From Paenibacillus dendritiformis (GTDB lineage: Bacteria; Bacillota; Bacilli; Paenibacillales; Paenibacillaceae), in the NCBI RefSeq assembly GCF_021654795.1, contig NZ_AP025344.1:2604501-2668500 (forward strand): a stretch of DNA of 64,000 nt, given 5' to 3'. This document shows positions 42,336 through 51,466 of this stretch, one piece after another. How positions within the stretch are numbered: position 1 is the stretch's first letter; each line of letters starts with the position of its first letter. The notes under the pieces are model-generated. The model was not told where the DNA came from. It searched no databases and saw only the letters and a list, made by a program, of their open reading frames with translations. A program made the position numbers and the translations under genes.

Positions 42336-44726
42336 ATGCGATCGATAGTGAACCTTCTTCTGAAGCTTCGCAAACGCAGCTTAAGCCGCGTCTTGACGGC
42401 GATGATTGTGTCGAATCTGTGCTTGCTGCTGATTCCGGTCACCATGGGCTTGTTCCTCTATGCAATGGTGGAGGATGTGCTCGAAAATAATGCGAGACGC
42501 TCCAATTCGGCCATGCTGGAGCAGCTTCGGCTATCGATGGATCATAAGCTGAAGGAGCTGGATATTCTCGCGAAGCAGGTTGCCTTGAATCCGAAGCTGA
42601 CCGCCCTGCTCAGCTCCAGCGGAACGGCAATCGAGGAGTCGTATAAGCAGGTCGAGTTCGTGCGTGACTATCTCAATCGCTACCAGAGCTTCGCCAGCGG
42701 CTTCGTGAAGGATTTCTACGTCCATCTGCAGGCGGGAGACCTGATTCTGAAGCCGGGCCTGCGCACCGACGCGAGCACCTTCTATGAAAAGTATTATGCG
42801 TATGCGGATATGGACGAGGAAGCATGGCGCTCCGGGATGCTGGATGGCTATCACAGCATGGCCTACCTGCCTTCGGCTGCGCTGCTGCAGGATCCCGTCA
42901 ATGGCGGGAGCCCGGCTCAGGTGATCACGTATGTGCAATCGCTTCCAATCTATGAAGTGAGCGGGACGCGCGGCTCGCTGGTCGTCTTGATCGACGAGCA
43001 GAAGGTGCAGGAAATGTTCAAGCAGATCGAGCTGGCGAACGACAGCACCATCTTCATCGTGAACCCTAACCGGGAGATTATCGCGGCTACCGATCCCGGC
43101 CTTGCGGTGCCTGACGAGATGGCGGAGCGGTTGGCGAAGGGCTCCGGGTTATTCGATTACGCCTGGAATGGTACCGATAGCATCGTCTCTTACGCTTCAT
43201 CCGCGGAGGCCGGCTGGCATTATGTGTCGGTGATGCCGAAGGATCGGTTCCTGCAGCGGGTCGAGAGCATGAAGCGGATCGCGCTCTTCGTCTTGATCGC
43301 GGCGCTGGCCTGCGGAGGGGCGACGGCTTACTGGCTCGCTTACCGCCATTATAGTCCCGTCAAACGAATGGTCGACGCCCTGATCCAAGGCAAGCCGGAG
43401 CGGAGGCGGCCGGGAAATGAGTATGAGTTCATCCGCGAATCAATCGAGGGGACGCTGCTCGAAGGGAAGCATCTGCGCAGCCGTCTGCTGCAGCAGGCTC
43501 CGGTCATCCGGAGCAATTTTCTCTCGCGCCTTATCCGGGGGTATGTGGATCTTGATCGGGAGCCGCTCGAGTCTCAGTTCGACTTCTTGAATATGGAGTT
43601 CCTGTCCGATCGCTTCGCCGTCTTTATCGTGCAGGCGGAAGATATTGCGGGGTATGCGAGCGAGGAAACGGAGGCGAAGTGGACGCAGATTCGCTTCATT
43701 ATCTCGAACATCGGAACCGATCTGATTCAGGCCCGCCATATCGGTTATGCCGTCGAGCTGGAGCGGGATCGGATAGGGTTTCTCTGCAATTTCGATCCTG
43801 CGCTGACGGAGGTTCATGAGCAGGATCTGCACGAGATCGCCGAGCAATTGCTGGACATGATGCACCGCCGGTTCCGCATCTCCTTGACGATCGCGGTCAG
43901 CGGCATTCATGAGGGTCCCGCCCAGATTGGCCATGCCTATCTGGAAGCGATGGCGGCCTTCGATTACCGCATGTTCCGGGGGCGGAATGCGGTCATCCAT
44001 TTCGGCGAGTTACAGGATGTGACCCCCCATTATTATTATCCGCTTGAGTTCGAGGCGCAACTGGTCAACCACGTGAAGAGCGGGGATACCGACAATGTCG
44101 GGAAGCTGCTCGACAATATTTACGAGATGAACTTCAACGCGGCCAAGACGACATTCGAGCTGGGGATGTGCCTGTTTTTCAATATTATGAGCACCTTCCT
44201 GAAGATTACGAATTCAACCAATACGGATCATACAGCGCTGCTGGGTCCGAATATCGATCCGATCAAAAATCTGTTCAATTATAAAACCGTGGAAGAGATG
44301 CACGCCGAGACGAAGCGCTTGTTCGCCCGGCTTACGGCCTCTTTCCAGACCGCTCGGAGCGATCACGGCAAGCAGCTCCTGGCGGACATCATGCAGATGA
44401 TCGATCTTCATCTGTCTGATCAGAATCTGGGACTTGCCATGATCGCGGATCATTTCGGCATGACGCCCCAGTATGTGTCCAGCTTCTTCAAGAAGGCGAG
44501 CAATCAGAATCTGACCGATTACATTACCCGCGCCCGGATTGATCTGGCGAAGGCGCATATGGCGCAGTCCGTTCTCACCAATGCGCAGCTCGCTCAGCTG
44601 GTCGGGTATACGAATGACGTCGTGTTCATTCGGGCCTTCAAGAAGCTGGAGGGGGTGACGCCGGGCAAGTACCGCATCAGCATTCAGCGTTCCTCTGGCG
44701 AACGCGATAAGGAGGCTAATCTATGA
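42336..44726 (+). CDS. AraC-family regulator with extracellular Cache-like sensor
   Basis: 796 residues. Membrane helix at about 25-45, an extracellular dCache-like domain to about 300, a second helix (about 308-328), a cytoplasmic linker and an AraC-type double helix-turn-helix at about 690-785 (NLGLAMIADHFGMTPQYVSS, AQLAQLVGYTNDVVFIRAFKK). This membrane-anchored AraC type (YtdP/YesS-like) usually senses imported sugars and activates the neighbouring uptake and hydrolase genes. Stop overlaps the GH88 start. Confidence 0.9.
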   Translation: MRSIVNLLLKLRKRSLSRVLTAMIVSNLCLLLIPVTMGLFLYAMVEDVLENNARRSNSAMLEQLRLSMDHKLKELDILAKQVALNPKLTALLSSSGTAIEESYKQVEFVRDYLNRYQSFASGFVKDFYVHLQAGDLILKPGLRTDASTFYEKYYAYADMDEEAWRSGMLDGYHSMAYLPSAALLQDPVNGGSPAQVITYVQSLPIYEVSGTRGSLVVLIDEQKVQEMFKQIELANDSTIFIVNPNREIIAATDPGLAVPDEMAERLAKGSGLFDYAWNGTDSIVSYASSAEAGWHYVSVMPKDRFLQRVESMKRIALFVLIAALACGGATAYWLAYRHYSPVKRMVDALIQGKPERRRPGNEYEFIRESIEGTLLEGKHLRSRLLQQAPVIRSNFLSRLIRGYVDLDREPLESQFDFLNMEFLSDRFAVFIVQAEDIAGYASEETEAKWTQIRFIISNIGTDLIQARHIGYAVELERDRIGFLCNFDPALTEVHEQDLHEIAEQLLDMMHRRFRISLTIAVSGIHEGPAQIGHAYLEAMAAFDYRMFRGRNAVIHFGELQDVTPHYYYPLEFEAQLVNHVKSGDTDNVGKLLDNIYEMNFNAAKTTFELGMCLFFNIMSTFLKITNSTNTDHTALLGPNIDPIKNLFNYKTVEEMHAETKRLFARLTASFQTARSDHGKQLLADIMQMIDLHLSDQNLGLAMIADHFGMTPQYVSSFFKKASNQNLTDYITRARIDLAKAHMAQSVLTNAQLAQLVGYTNDVVFIRAFKKLEGVTPGKYRISIQRSSGERDKEANL

Positions 44727-45919
44727 CCACGAATATCGTTCGGGAAGCGATCGCGGATCCGCTTCGCTTCGGGGTGAGCGGGCAAGCGGTATGGAGCACA
44801 GAAAAATGCGATCAGGCGATTGAATATGTGCTTCGCCAAATCGATCGCAATCTGGAGCCGTTCGCCCGCCGGTTCCCGGCGCCGGCCAGCGTCAAGCTCA
44901 TCTATCCGGCCATCGGGAACACCGAGTGGACCTCGTCCTTCTGGACGGGGATGCTCTGGTTGGCTTATGAAGTGACCGGCGAGGCGAAGTACCGGAACAC
45001 GGCCGAGCAGCAGTTGGAGAGCTACAAGGAGCGGATCGAGCAGCGGATCGCGACCGGGACGCATGATCTCGGCTTCCTCTATACGCTGTCCTGCATCGCC
45101 GCTTACAAGCTCACCGGCAATACGGAAGCGAAGGCGCTCGCGCTGGAGGCCGCGAACCTGCTGATGGAGCGCTATTTCGAGAAGGCGGGCATCATTCAGG
45201 CATGGGGCAATCTGAATCATCCGGGCCAGCGCGGGCGGATGATCGTCGATTGCGCGATGAATCTGCCGCTGCTCTATTGGGCTTCCGAGATGACCGGGGA
45301 TGCGCGCTATCACGAGGCGGCGGAGCGCCATATCCGGCAGACGGCGACCTATCTCATTCGCGGCGACGCTTCGACGTATCACACGTTCTATATGGATACG
45401 GAGACGGGCGAGCCGAAGTACGGCAAGACCGCGCAGGGCTATGCCGACGATTCCTGCTGGTCGCGCGGCCAGGCGTGGGCGATGTACGGGCTCCCGCTAA
45501 GTTACCGCTATACCCGGGAGGCGGCGCTGCTCGAGCATGCGGAGAAAGTGACTCATTATTACTTGAACCGGCTGCCGGATGACTATGTCTGCTATTGGGA
45601 TCTGATCTTCACCGAAGGAGAGGAAGAACGGGACAGCTCGGCCGCGGCGATCGCAGCCTGCGGGATGATGGAGCTGGCGAAGCATCTGCCGCTGGCGCAT
45701 GAACAGCGCCGGCTGTATGAGAATGCGGCGCTGCTGACGCTCGATTCGCTGGCGGCGCGCTACACTTCGGCCGCGCGGCCCGAATCGAACGGAGTGCTCC
45801 TCCATGCCGTCTACGGCAAGCCGCTCGGCAACGGCGTCGACGAATGCTGCATCTGGGGCGATTATTTTTATTTCGAGGCGCTGGTGCGGGCCCGAACGGA
45901 CTGGCGCGGCTATTGGTAG
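44723..45919 (+). CDS. Glycoside hydrolase family 88 (unsaturated glucuronyl hydrolase)
   Basis: 398 residues, an (alpha/alpha)6 barrel. Candidate catalytic Asp residues in GTHDLGFLY and RMIVDCAMNLPLLYW match the two Asp of GH88; GQAWAMYGLPLSYRYT is also typical. GH88 removes the 4,5-unsaturated glucuronyl residue left by polysaccharide lyases acting on glycosaminoglycans, ulvan or gellan-type polymers. No lyase gene is in this window. Coupled to the AraC gene by ATGA; cytoplasmic, no signal peptide. Confidence 0.88.
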   Translation: MTTNIVREAIADPLRFGVSGQAVWSTEKCDQAIEYVLRQIDRNLEPFARRFPAPASVKLIYPAIGNTEWTSSFWTGMLWLAYEVTGEAKYRNTAEQQLESYKERIEQRIATGTHDLGFLYTLSCIAAYKLTGNTEAKALALEAANLLMERYFEKAGIIQAWGNLNHPGQRGRMIVDCAMNLPLLYWASEMTGDARYHEAAERHIRQTATYLIRGDASTYHTFYMDTETGEPKYGKTAQGYADDSCWSRGQAWAMYGLPLSYRYTREAALLEHAEKVTHYYLNRLPDDYVCYWDLIFTEGEEERDSSAAAIAACGMMELAKHLPLAHEQRRLYENAALLTLDSLAARYTSAARPESNGVLLHAVYGKPLGNGVDECCIWGDYFYFEALVRARTDWRGYW

Positions 45920-45958
45920 GCGGCGAATGGAAGCGAAGCAGGCGAAGGAGGCGGCATC

Positions 45959-48900
45959 ATGCATACGGTAATCTATGAAAATGCCCCGAGCGGCTGGAAC
46001 GAGGCGCTGCCGCTCGGCAACGGGCATTTCGGCGGAATGATGTTTTTCGAGGATAATAAGCTGTCGCTGGCGATGAATCACTATGAGGTCTATTACCGGA
46101 AGCTTCGCCGCTACAGCCACTCGTACCGCCGCGAAGAGCCGCGCCCTTACGGGAAGATGTATGGCCGCACCTATGAGGAACTGAAGACACGGGCGCGCGA
46201 GATGTACCGCGATCCGGAGCGGGAGCCGTTCTTCCTGTACGGCGACGCGCTGTCGGAGCACAATCTGCACCGCCGCTACGGCAAGCCGGCCGGCGGCGTG
46301 TCACATTATGGGACGGGGGAGCTCGCGCTGTTCCCGTCCGCGAAGCTGGCGGACCCCAACCGTTATGCCCTGCGGCTTGATGTCGAGCAGGCATGCGTGC
46401 GGCTGCGGATCGAGCAGGGGGAGGATGAGCTGGACGCCTGCACGATAGTCGCCCCGGACGGCGACTATGTCCTGTGCGAGATCCGGCAGACATCGCCCTC
46501 GCTGCTGGAAGCGGTGTCGCTCTCGCTTCCGGCCCGGAGATATGCGGAGCTGGCCGCGGATTATTGGCAGGTCGACGACACGACCTTTTGCTATCGGGGC
46601 TCCTTCTATCCGGACGGCGAGGATCGGGATGCGTACGATCCGTTTACTTTTCTCGTCATGACGAGAATGGCCGGAGCGAAGGGGATAGCGGACATCAGCG
46701 CCGACGGGATGCGAATCCGCCTTGAGGACGCCGCCCCATCCGTGACGCTGCTGACGACCGTCATGACCGAGGCGCCGGATCTGGAGACCGCCGCGCTCGA
46801 GCGGCTGAATCGGGAGTCGGCCCGGATCGAGCGGCTGAAGGCGAGCCATCGGGCGCACTGGACGCGCTTCTGGGAGCGCTCTTCTGTCTCCTTGCCGGAT
46901 CCGCTGCTGGAGGATCTGTGGCATATTAATCTGTATGCGATCGCATGCAGCAGCGGGAAGGGCGGGAGAATGGCCGAGCAGGCCTGCGGTCTGAACGGCC
47001 TGTGGGATATTAAGCAGCCGACCAAATGGGGCAGCATGTGGTATTGGGACGTCAATATTCAGGCAGCCTTCTGGCCGCTCTATACGGCGAATCATCTCGA
47101 GATCGCCGAAGCGTTCCATGACGGGCTGCTCTCCCATGCCGGGGAAGCGGAACGGATGGCACGGGAATTTTACGGGCTGGACGGCATCGCGGGCGATTAT
47201 CCGCATGCGCTGTATTACAGCATCTGGCCCTGGTGCGCGCAATTTCTGTGGGACTATTACCGCTACAGCATGGACCGGGAGTTCCTGAAGGAGAAGGCGT
47301 ATCCGCTGTTCAAGCGCATTCTGCGCTTCTGCGAAGCGATTGTTGAGGCGGACGGCGAGAGCGGAATGTATGGCGTCTTCCCCGATATCTCGCCGGAGCA
47401 GGGGCCGCTGACGCGGAATTCGGTCAGCACGCTGTCGACGGTGAAGCATCTGCTTCGCATCGCTGTTGAAGCGAACAGGCTGCTGGGCGAGGCGGAGGAG
47501 GATCGCCGCCGCTGGAGCGAACTGGCGGAGCGGCTGGCCCCTTATCCGACGGGCGAGTCGAAGCGCTACGGCTGCGTGCTGCGCGATTCGGAATGGGCGC
47601 CCGCCGACATGCATCTGCGCCATCCCTCCTTGCTCATGCCGATCTACCCGATAGGCGAGTTCAGCAAGCAGAGCGCGCCGGAGTTGCGGCAGCTGGCGGA
47701 GAACACGCTTCGGTATGCGGAGCATCATACCGAATTCGGGGTGTTCCAGTTCGGCTGGCTCTCCTGCGCCGCCTCGCGGCTGGGCCAGGGGAACGCCGCG
47801 CTGCGGCTGCTCTACGAGCAGGGCACCGATCTGTCGCTGCGGAGCAACGGCTTGTTCGCGGAGGAGACGGAGCGGTGGATGAACTACTGCAATATTACGA
47901 ATGAACCGCTTTATCATCCCCATATGATGGAGGCTTCCGGGGAGGTGGTCGCCGCCATCAACGAAATGCTGCTGCAAAGCTGGTCCGGCGCCATCGAGGT
48001 GTTCCCGGCCATCCCGTCAGGGGAGCCGGAGCCGGAACGGATGGCCGGATTGTATGCGCATGAGGTTGAACACAAGGTTCGCCCTTATGGCAAGTGGGAC
48101 GAGTGCAGCTTCCGCAATCTGCTGGCGGCAGGCGCGTTCGAGGTCAGCGCCGCCCGGAGGGAAGGCCGGACGGCCTGGGTCCGGCTGAAGAGCCAGGCGG
48201 GCCAGCGGGCCGTGCTGGTCCATCCGTTCGGCCCGGAGGCGGAAGCCGCTGTGGCGCGGCTGGACCAATCCGGGTGGAGCCGGATTCCGCATCATCTGGA
48301 GCGGGGGCGGCTCGTCTTCGACACGGAGGCCGGCGGAGAGTACGCCGTGTATCCAGCGGAGATGACGGTTGACGGTCTCTCGCTGCTTCTGTCTGGGGAG
48401 GAGGGAGCCGAGGGCGCGAAAGGCCGGTCGGCAGACGGTAGGCCGGGTGATGCGGGCCAGTCCAGTGTGGCGGTTCAGCCTGGTGATACGAGGCAGATCG
48501 GTATGGCGTGTCAGTCTGGTGATGCAGCCCCGTCTGGGATGGCGGCTCAGTCTGGTGTGACAGCCCCGTCTGGCGTGGCGGTTCAGTCAGGTGTGACAGG
48601 CCAGTCCGGCGCGGCGGGCGAATCCGATTTTCCGGATCAAGCAGGTATGCCGGGTCCGGACCGCAGCTCACCGCGCGTCCGCGAGGCGCATACGGGCCGG
48701 CGGGTCTTTCTCGGGAAGGATCGGGACACGCGGCATTATCAGATGCTGGATCATTTCACCTTCGATTATTATGCCGGCAATTATCGGGAATCGCGCCTCG
48801 CCGCCTACCGGATCGATTGCGGTCCGGGGGCGCGGACCAAGGATTACGGGCAGGCCTTGCCGAGGCAGGTCCATATGGACGGCATCGTGGGCCAGGAGTT

Positions 48901-49303
48901 CCGCCCGTTAACGCCGCAGATGGCCTTCACGCCGTATGCGGGTATCGGTTGGGCGGCTGCCGGGGAGCTGATCGCGGAGGACCGCGGGACGCCGGATGAG
49001 CTTCGGCGGGATTTCATCGGCGGGACCGAGGAGGCGACGCTCCAGATCGAGCTGCCGCGGGGCCGCTACGATCTGCTCTTCGTCTCCGGAGACAGCGCCA
49101 GCCCTTCGTATACAACCATCGAGATCGAAGGGCAGAGCGTCTGGAAGCCGGAACGGCCGCTGCGGGCGGGCGAATTCGCGACGGATATTGTGCCGATCGC
49201 GCAGAGACGGGACGGCTGCGCGGCGATCCGGTTCCGCCCCGGCGAAGGCTTGCCGTGGCGGGTGAATGTATTGATTGTGAACAAGAGCTATCCCTATTTA
49301 TGA
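45959..49303 (+). CDS. GH95-like glycoside hydrolase with extra C-terminal domain
   Basis: 1114 residues, no signal peptide. Opening WNEALPLGNGHFGGMMF and central CNITNEPLYHPHMMEASGEVV, LQSWSGAIEVFPAIP match the GH95-type fold (alpha-L-fucosidase or alpha-L-galactosidase). A low-complexity linker at about 815-900 made of QSGV/APSG repeats leads to a beta-rich C-terminal domain (about 905-1114, VGQEFRPLTPQMAFTPYAGI) like the carbohydrate-binding heads of rhamnogalacturonan esterases. Operon with GH88. Catalytic residues were not checked by alignment. Confidence 0.8.
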   Translation: MHTVIYENAPSGWNEALPLGNGHFGGMMFFEDNKLSLAMNHYEVYYRKLRRYSHSYRREEPRPYGKMYGRTYEELKTRAREMYRDPEREPFFLYGDALSEHNLHRRYGKPAGGVSHYGTGELALFPSAKLADPNRYALRLDVEQACVRLRIEQGEDELDACTIVAPDGDYVLCEIRQTSPSLLEAVSLSLPARRYAELAADYWQVDDTTFCYRGSFYPDGEDRDAYDPFTFLVMTRMAGAKGIADISADGMRIRLEDAAPSVTLLTTVMTEAPDLETAALERLNRESARIERLKASHRAHWTRFWERSSVSLPDPLLEDLWHINLYAIACSSGKGGRMAEQACGLNGLWDIKQPTKWGSMWYWDVNIQAAFWPLYTANHLEIAEAFHDGLLSHAGEAERMAREFYGLDGIAGDYPHALYYSIWPWCAQFLWDYYRYSMDREFLKEKAYPLFKRILRFCEAIVEADGESGMYGVFPDISPEQGPLTRNSVSTLSTVKHLLRIAVEANRLLGEAEEDRRRWSELAERLAPYPTGESKRYGCVLRDSEWAPADMHLRHPSLLMPIYPIGEFSKQSAPELRQLAENTLRYAEHHTEFGVFQFGWLSCAASRLGQGNAALRLLYEQGTDLSLRSNGLFAEETERWMNYCNITNEPLYHPHMMEASGEVVAAINEMLLQSWSGAIEVFPAIPSGEPEPERMAGLYAHEVEHKVRPYGKWDECSFRNLLAAGAFEVSAARREGRTAWVRLKSQAGQRAVLVHPFGPEAEAAVARLDQSGWSRIPHHLERGRLVFDTEAGGEYAVYPAEMTVDGLSLLLSGEEGAEGAKGRSADGRPGDAGQSSVAVQPGDTRQIGMACQSGDAAPSGMAAQSGVTAPSGVAVQSGVTGQSGAAGESDFPDQAGMPGPDRSSPRVREAHTGRRVFLGKDRDTRHYQMLDHFTFDYYAGNYRESRLAAYRIDCGPGARTKDYGQALPRQVHMDGIVGQEFRPLTPQMAFTPYAGIGWAAAGELIAEDRGTPDELRRDFIGGTEEATLQIELPRGRYDLLFVSGDSASPSYTTIEIEGQSVWKPERPLRAGEFATDIVPIAQRRDGCAAIRFRPGEGLPWRVNVLIVNKSYPYL

Positions 49304-49700
49304 GATCGATCTGCATCATTGATTATGATGTTGCCGCTGAATGTCGTGTCCCCGTGGTCGCAACAAGGCCGTGCAAATTTACTCCGAGTGACTCTGTCTG
49401 CTGACAGGCTTTGTTTACAACTAATATCGGGGCAGTGCTAAGGGAGAGGAAGAGTTTGCTGTGGCAACGGGTGATGGAAGGTATGATTGCGCGTGCCCGT
49501 TGCTTTTACGACAGGAGTGCGGAGGCCGCCTGGTTGCAGAATGGGTTACATGATAGCGTTGATAGCGCAATGCCAGTATTCTAGTGCTTCTAGGTAGCTG
49601 CCCTACTGTAGTGCGGGGCTCACCATGCTTTTATGGCAGGCAGGTGCGTAAGGACTCTGCTCGCGGCCGTACTTTCATTAGACCGGGGGCGATGGCCCCT
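49304..49700. other. Gene-free stretch ending in a terminator
   Basis: Nothing firm. An open frame at 49455-49584 (LLWQRVMEGMIARARCFYDR) has no good start. The region ends in a strong terminator at 49694-49720, so a small transcript is possible. Confidence 0.35.
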
Positions 49701-49720
49701 GGTTTTTTGAGATCTCCCAT
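49694..49720 (+). terminator. Intrinsic terminator without an obvious gene
   Basis: CCGGGGGC-GATG-GCCCCTGG followed by TTTTTT. Confidence 0.8.
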
Positions 49721-49737
49721 CTATGAAAGGAGAGCGA

Positions 49738-49935
49738 CTACTTGGAATCCTGCAAAACTACAGTATTTTATCGACCTGGCGGTCAAAATCGGTAGAATTC
49801 CTGCATGGCTGCATCATTTTATCTGATTTGTCTCCAATTCAGGAGCAAACGGGGAAAAATGCTGTTTTTTTGCAGGATTCTATTTTCCGAATAACGTGGT
49901 CTAGGAGAATACTGTAATTTTGCAGCATTTTCAAA
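49738..49935. repeat. Dispersed TCCTGCA repeat, copy 3
   Basis: Begins GGAATCCTGCAAAACTACAG, continues TATTTTATCG, holds AATTCCTGCATGGCTGC and TTTTTGCAGGATTC, and ends near AATTTTGCAGCATTTTC. Confidence 0.7.
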
Positions 49936-50058
49936 GGTGGGAGGAGCAATTACCCCGTACGGTCGTGAGGATGGGCGTAGAGCCATACCGGCTCAGGCCG
50001 CATCCGTAGCCAGAAAGGGGAGATTGTGCATTTCGCTCTTCGCCGGGAGAGATTAATC

Positions 50059-50351
50059 CGGTTAAATGGGGCGGACCTGATGGGGGGGGCTCCGATCGAT
50101 CATGGGCTCTATGCGATGGAGTTAGGCCTGCTCGTAAGCGACATTGGCCTGAGTCCGATGGAAGCGATAGTCGCCGCCACGAGCACATCGCCCGTCGCGC
50201 TTGCGATCCAGGATTCGACGGGCACGATCGAGGCCGGCAAGAAGGCGGATCTCTGGTTGTATCCCGCAATCCACTCGAGGATATCAAGGTGCTGGAGGAC
50301 GGATCCGCGATCGAGCGAGTCTATGTGGACGGCAAACGGTTGAAACAGTAG
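50059..50351 (+). pseudogene. Amidohydrolase, frameshifted C-terminal remnant
   Basis: GAPIDHGLYAMELGLLVSDI, then GLSPMEAIVAATSTSPVALA and IQDSTGTIEAGKKADLWLYP are the C-terminal part of an imidazolonepropionase-like amidohydrolase. At about 50268 the frame slips: a second frame continues NPLEDIKVLEDGSAIERVYV and DGKRLKQ to the stop. Everything N-terminal, including the metal ligands, is missing. Upstream 49940-50055 shows no recognisable coding. Confidence 0.75.
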
Positions 50352-50387
50352 AGGGAGGCAAAGGCTCCGAAATAGGCGGAGCAAGGA

Positions 50388-50620
50388 TGCAAAAAAAGCC
50401 AGGCAAAGACACAGGCAAAGGCATGACGAAGCCGAAAAAAAGCATGACAAAGCCGAAAAAAAGTATAGACAAAGCCGAAAAAGGCGAGATGGAGAGGTGG
50501 AAAAGTCGGGGGCAAAACGCGGATAAAGTGTGGGCAAAACGAGGGTAAAACGCCGATAAAATGCGGATGAAACGTGGATAAAGCGCGGACAAAGCGCAGA
50601 CGGAGGCGGCAGAGCCGGAA
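50388..50620 (+). repeat. A-rich tandem repeats
   Basis: Three units of about 21 bases built on GACAAAGCCGAAAAAAAG (50421-50487), followed by a run of 11-13 base units like GCGGATAAAGCG (50515-50610). A 54-codon Lys-rich frame (MQKKPGKDTGKG...) crosses the first part, but its sequence follows the repeat, so I do not call a gene. Confidence 0.6.
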
Positions 50621-50629
50621 GCTTCACGG

Positions 50630-50673
50630 CAAAACCTCCGCGTCCACGGGGTTGTTGGACGGGAGGTTTTGGT
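50630..50673. terminator. Bidirectional terminator after hsp20
   Basis: AAAACCTCC-GCGTCC pairs with GGACG-GGAGGTTTT; A/T runs on both sides. Confidence 0.8.
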
Positions 50674-50680
50674 GCAGCGG

Positions 50681-51121
50681 TTAATGGAATTGGACGTCGA
50701 TTCGCTTCTTGTTGTCTCCCCGCATTTTCTGCATCCGAACCTCCAGCACGCCGTTCTTGTACGTAGCTGTCACGTTGTCGGGAGACACTTGCGCCGGCAG
50801 GGCGATAGAACGGTGGAAACGTCCCGAGAACCGTTCCTGCCGGTGCATATGCTCTTCCTTTACTTCATTCACGCGTTGGATCGAGCCGCTAATCGTCAGC
50901 ATGTTTTGATCGACATTGATATGTACATCTTCTTTTTTCTCCAGGCCCGGAATGTCGCATGTGGCGACCACTTCCTGCTCCGTCTCATAGACATCGACGT
51001 TAAGATGCCCGAGAAATGACGCTCCAGCCTTGAAGGGAGCAAAATCATGGTCGAAGAACCGGTCCAGTTCCCGCCGCATCGTCTCCAGATGGCGGAACGG
51101 CTCGTAGGGCACTAATGGCAT
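50681..51121 (-). CDS. Hsp20/alpha-crystallin small heat shock protein
   Basis: 146 residues from ATG 51121 (GGAGG nine bases upstream); the frame is open further upstream but without family sequence. Alpha-crystallin domain at about 40-135, with FSGRFHRSIALPAQV and the strand GVLEVRM before the C-terminal tail; the IxI-like end is KRIDVQFH. A holdase for unfolding proteins. No CIRCE element is visible upstream. Confidence 0.9.
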   Translation of the reverse strand: MPLVPYEPFRHLETMRRELDRFFDHDFAPFKAGASFLGHLNVDVYETEQEVVATCDIPGLEKKEDVHINVDQNMLTISGSIQRVNEVKEEHMHRQERFSGRFHRSIALPAQVSPDNVTATYKNGVLEVRMQKMRGDNKKRIDVQFH

Positions 51122-51466
51122 ATGGCGCAGCCTCCATTTCATGTCAGATTCAATCTTACTGTCACCAAAGGAAACGGAATTATTCATGCCTGGCTTGCTC
51201 CGCTCTGCGATCTGGACGGGCGTGGCCTTGGCGGAAATCGTGAAATTCCGCAAAGTTAACCATTACAACCTTCAGCTCCAGGTGGGCAGGAGGTTTTTTT
51301 ATTATGCCGAATCGCTTGCTTTGATCTGGAAAAGGTGCTGCACTTTCGTTAAACAATGATTTAAACAATGTTTAAGATGGTGTTTTGCTTCATGTGTTGC
51401 TTCATTTTAATGCGGCCTGGGGAAGGAGAACGATCTTACATCCATTCGGAATAGGGAGGGGTTTCG
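51122..51466. promoter_or_regulatory. Divergent control region of hsp20 and the TetR gene
   Basis: No gene. TTAAACAATGTTTAA (51361-51375) is a near-palindrome, and GTTAAACAATGATTTA just before it is a second copy, a likely paired operator of the TetR protein at 51467. GGAGGTTTTTTT at 51290-51301 ends a weak hairpin. Confidence 0.5.

Noticed and set aside
46301..47977. 558-codon open frame on the minus strand
   Set aside because: Exactly opposite the GH95-like gene; composition is rich in Arg, His and Gln as expected for antisense of GC-rich coding, no start site or family text.
50388..50548. 54-codon Lys-rich gene
   Set aside because: Its sequence is dictated by the tandem repeat, and no related peptide is known to me.
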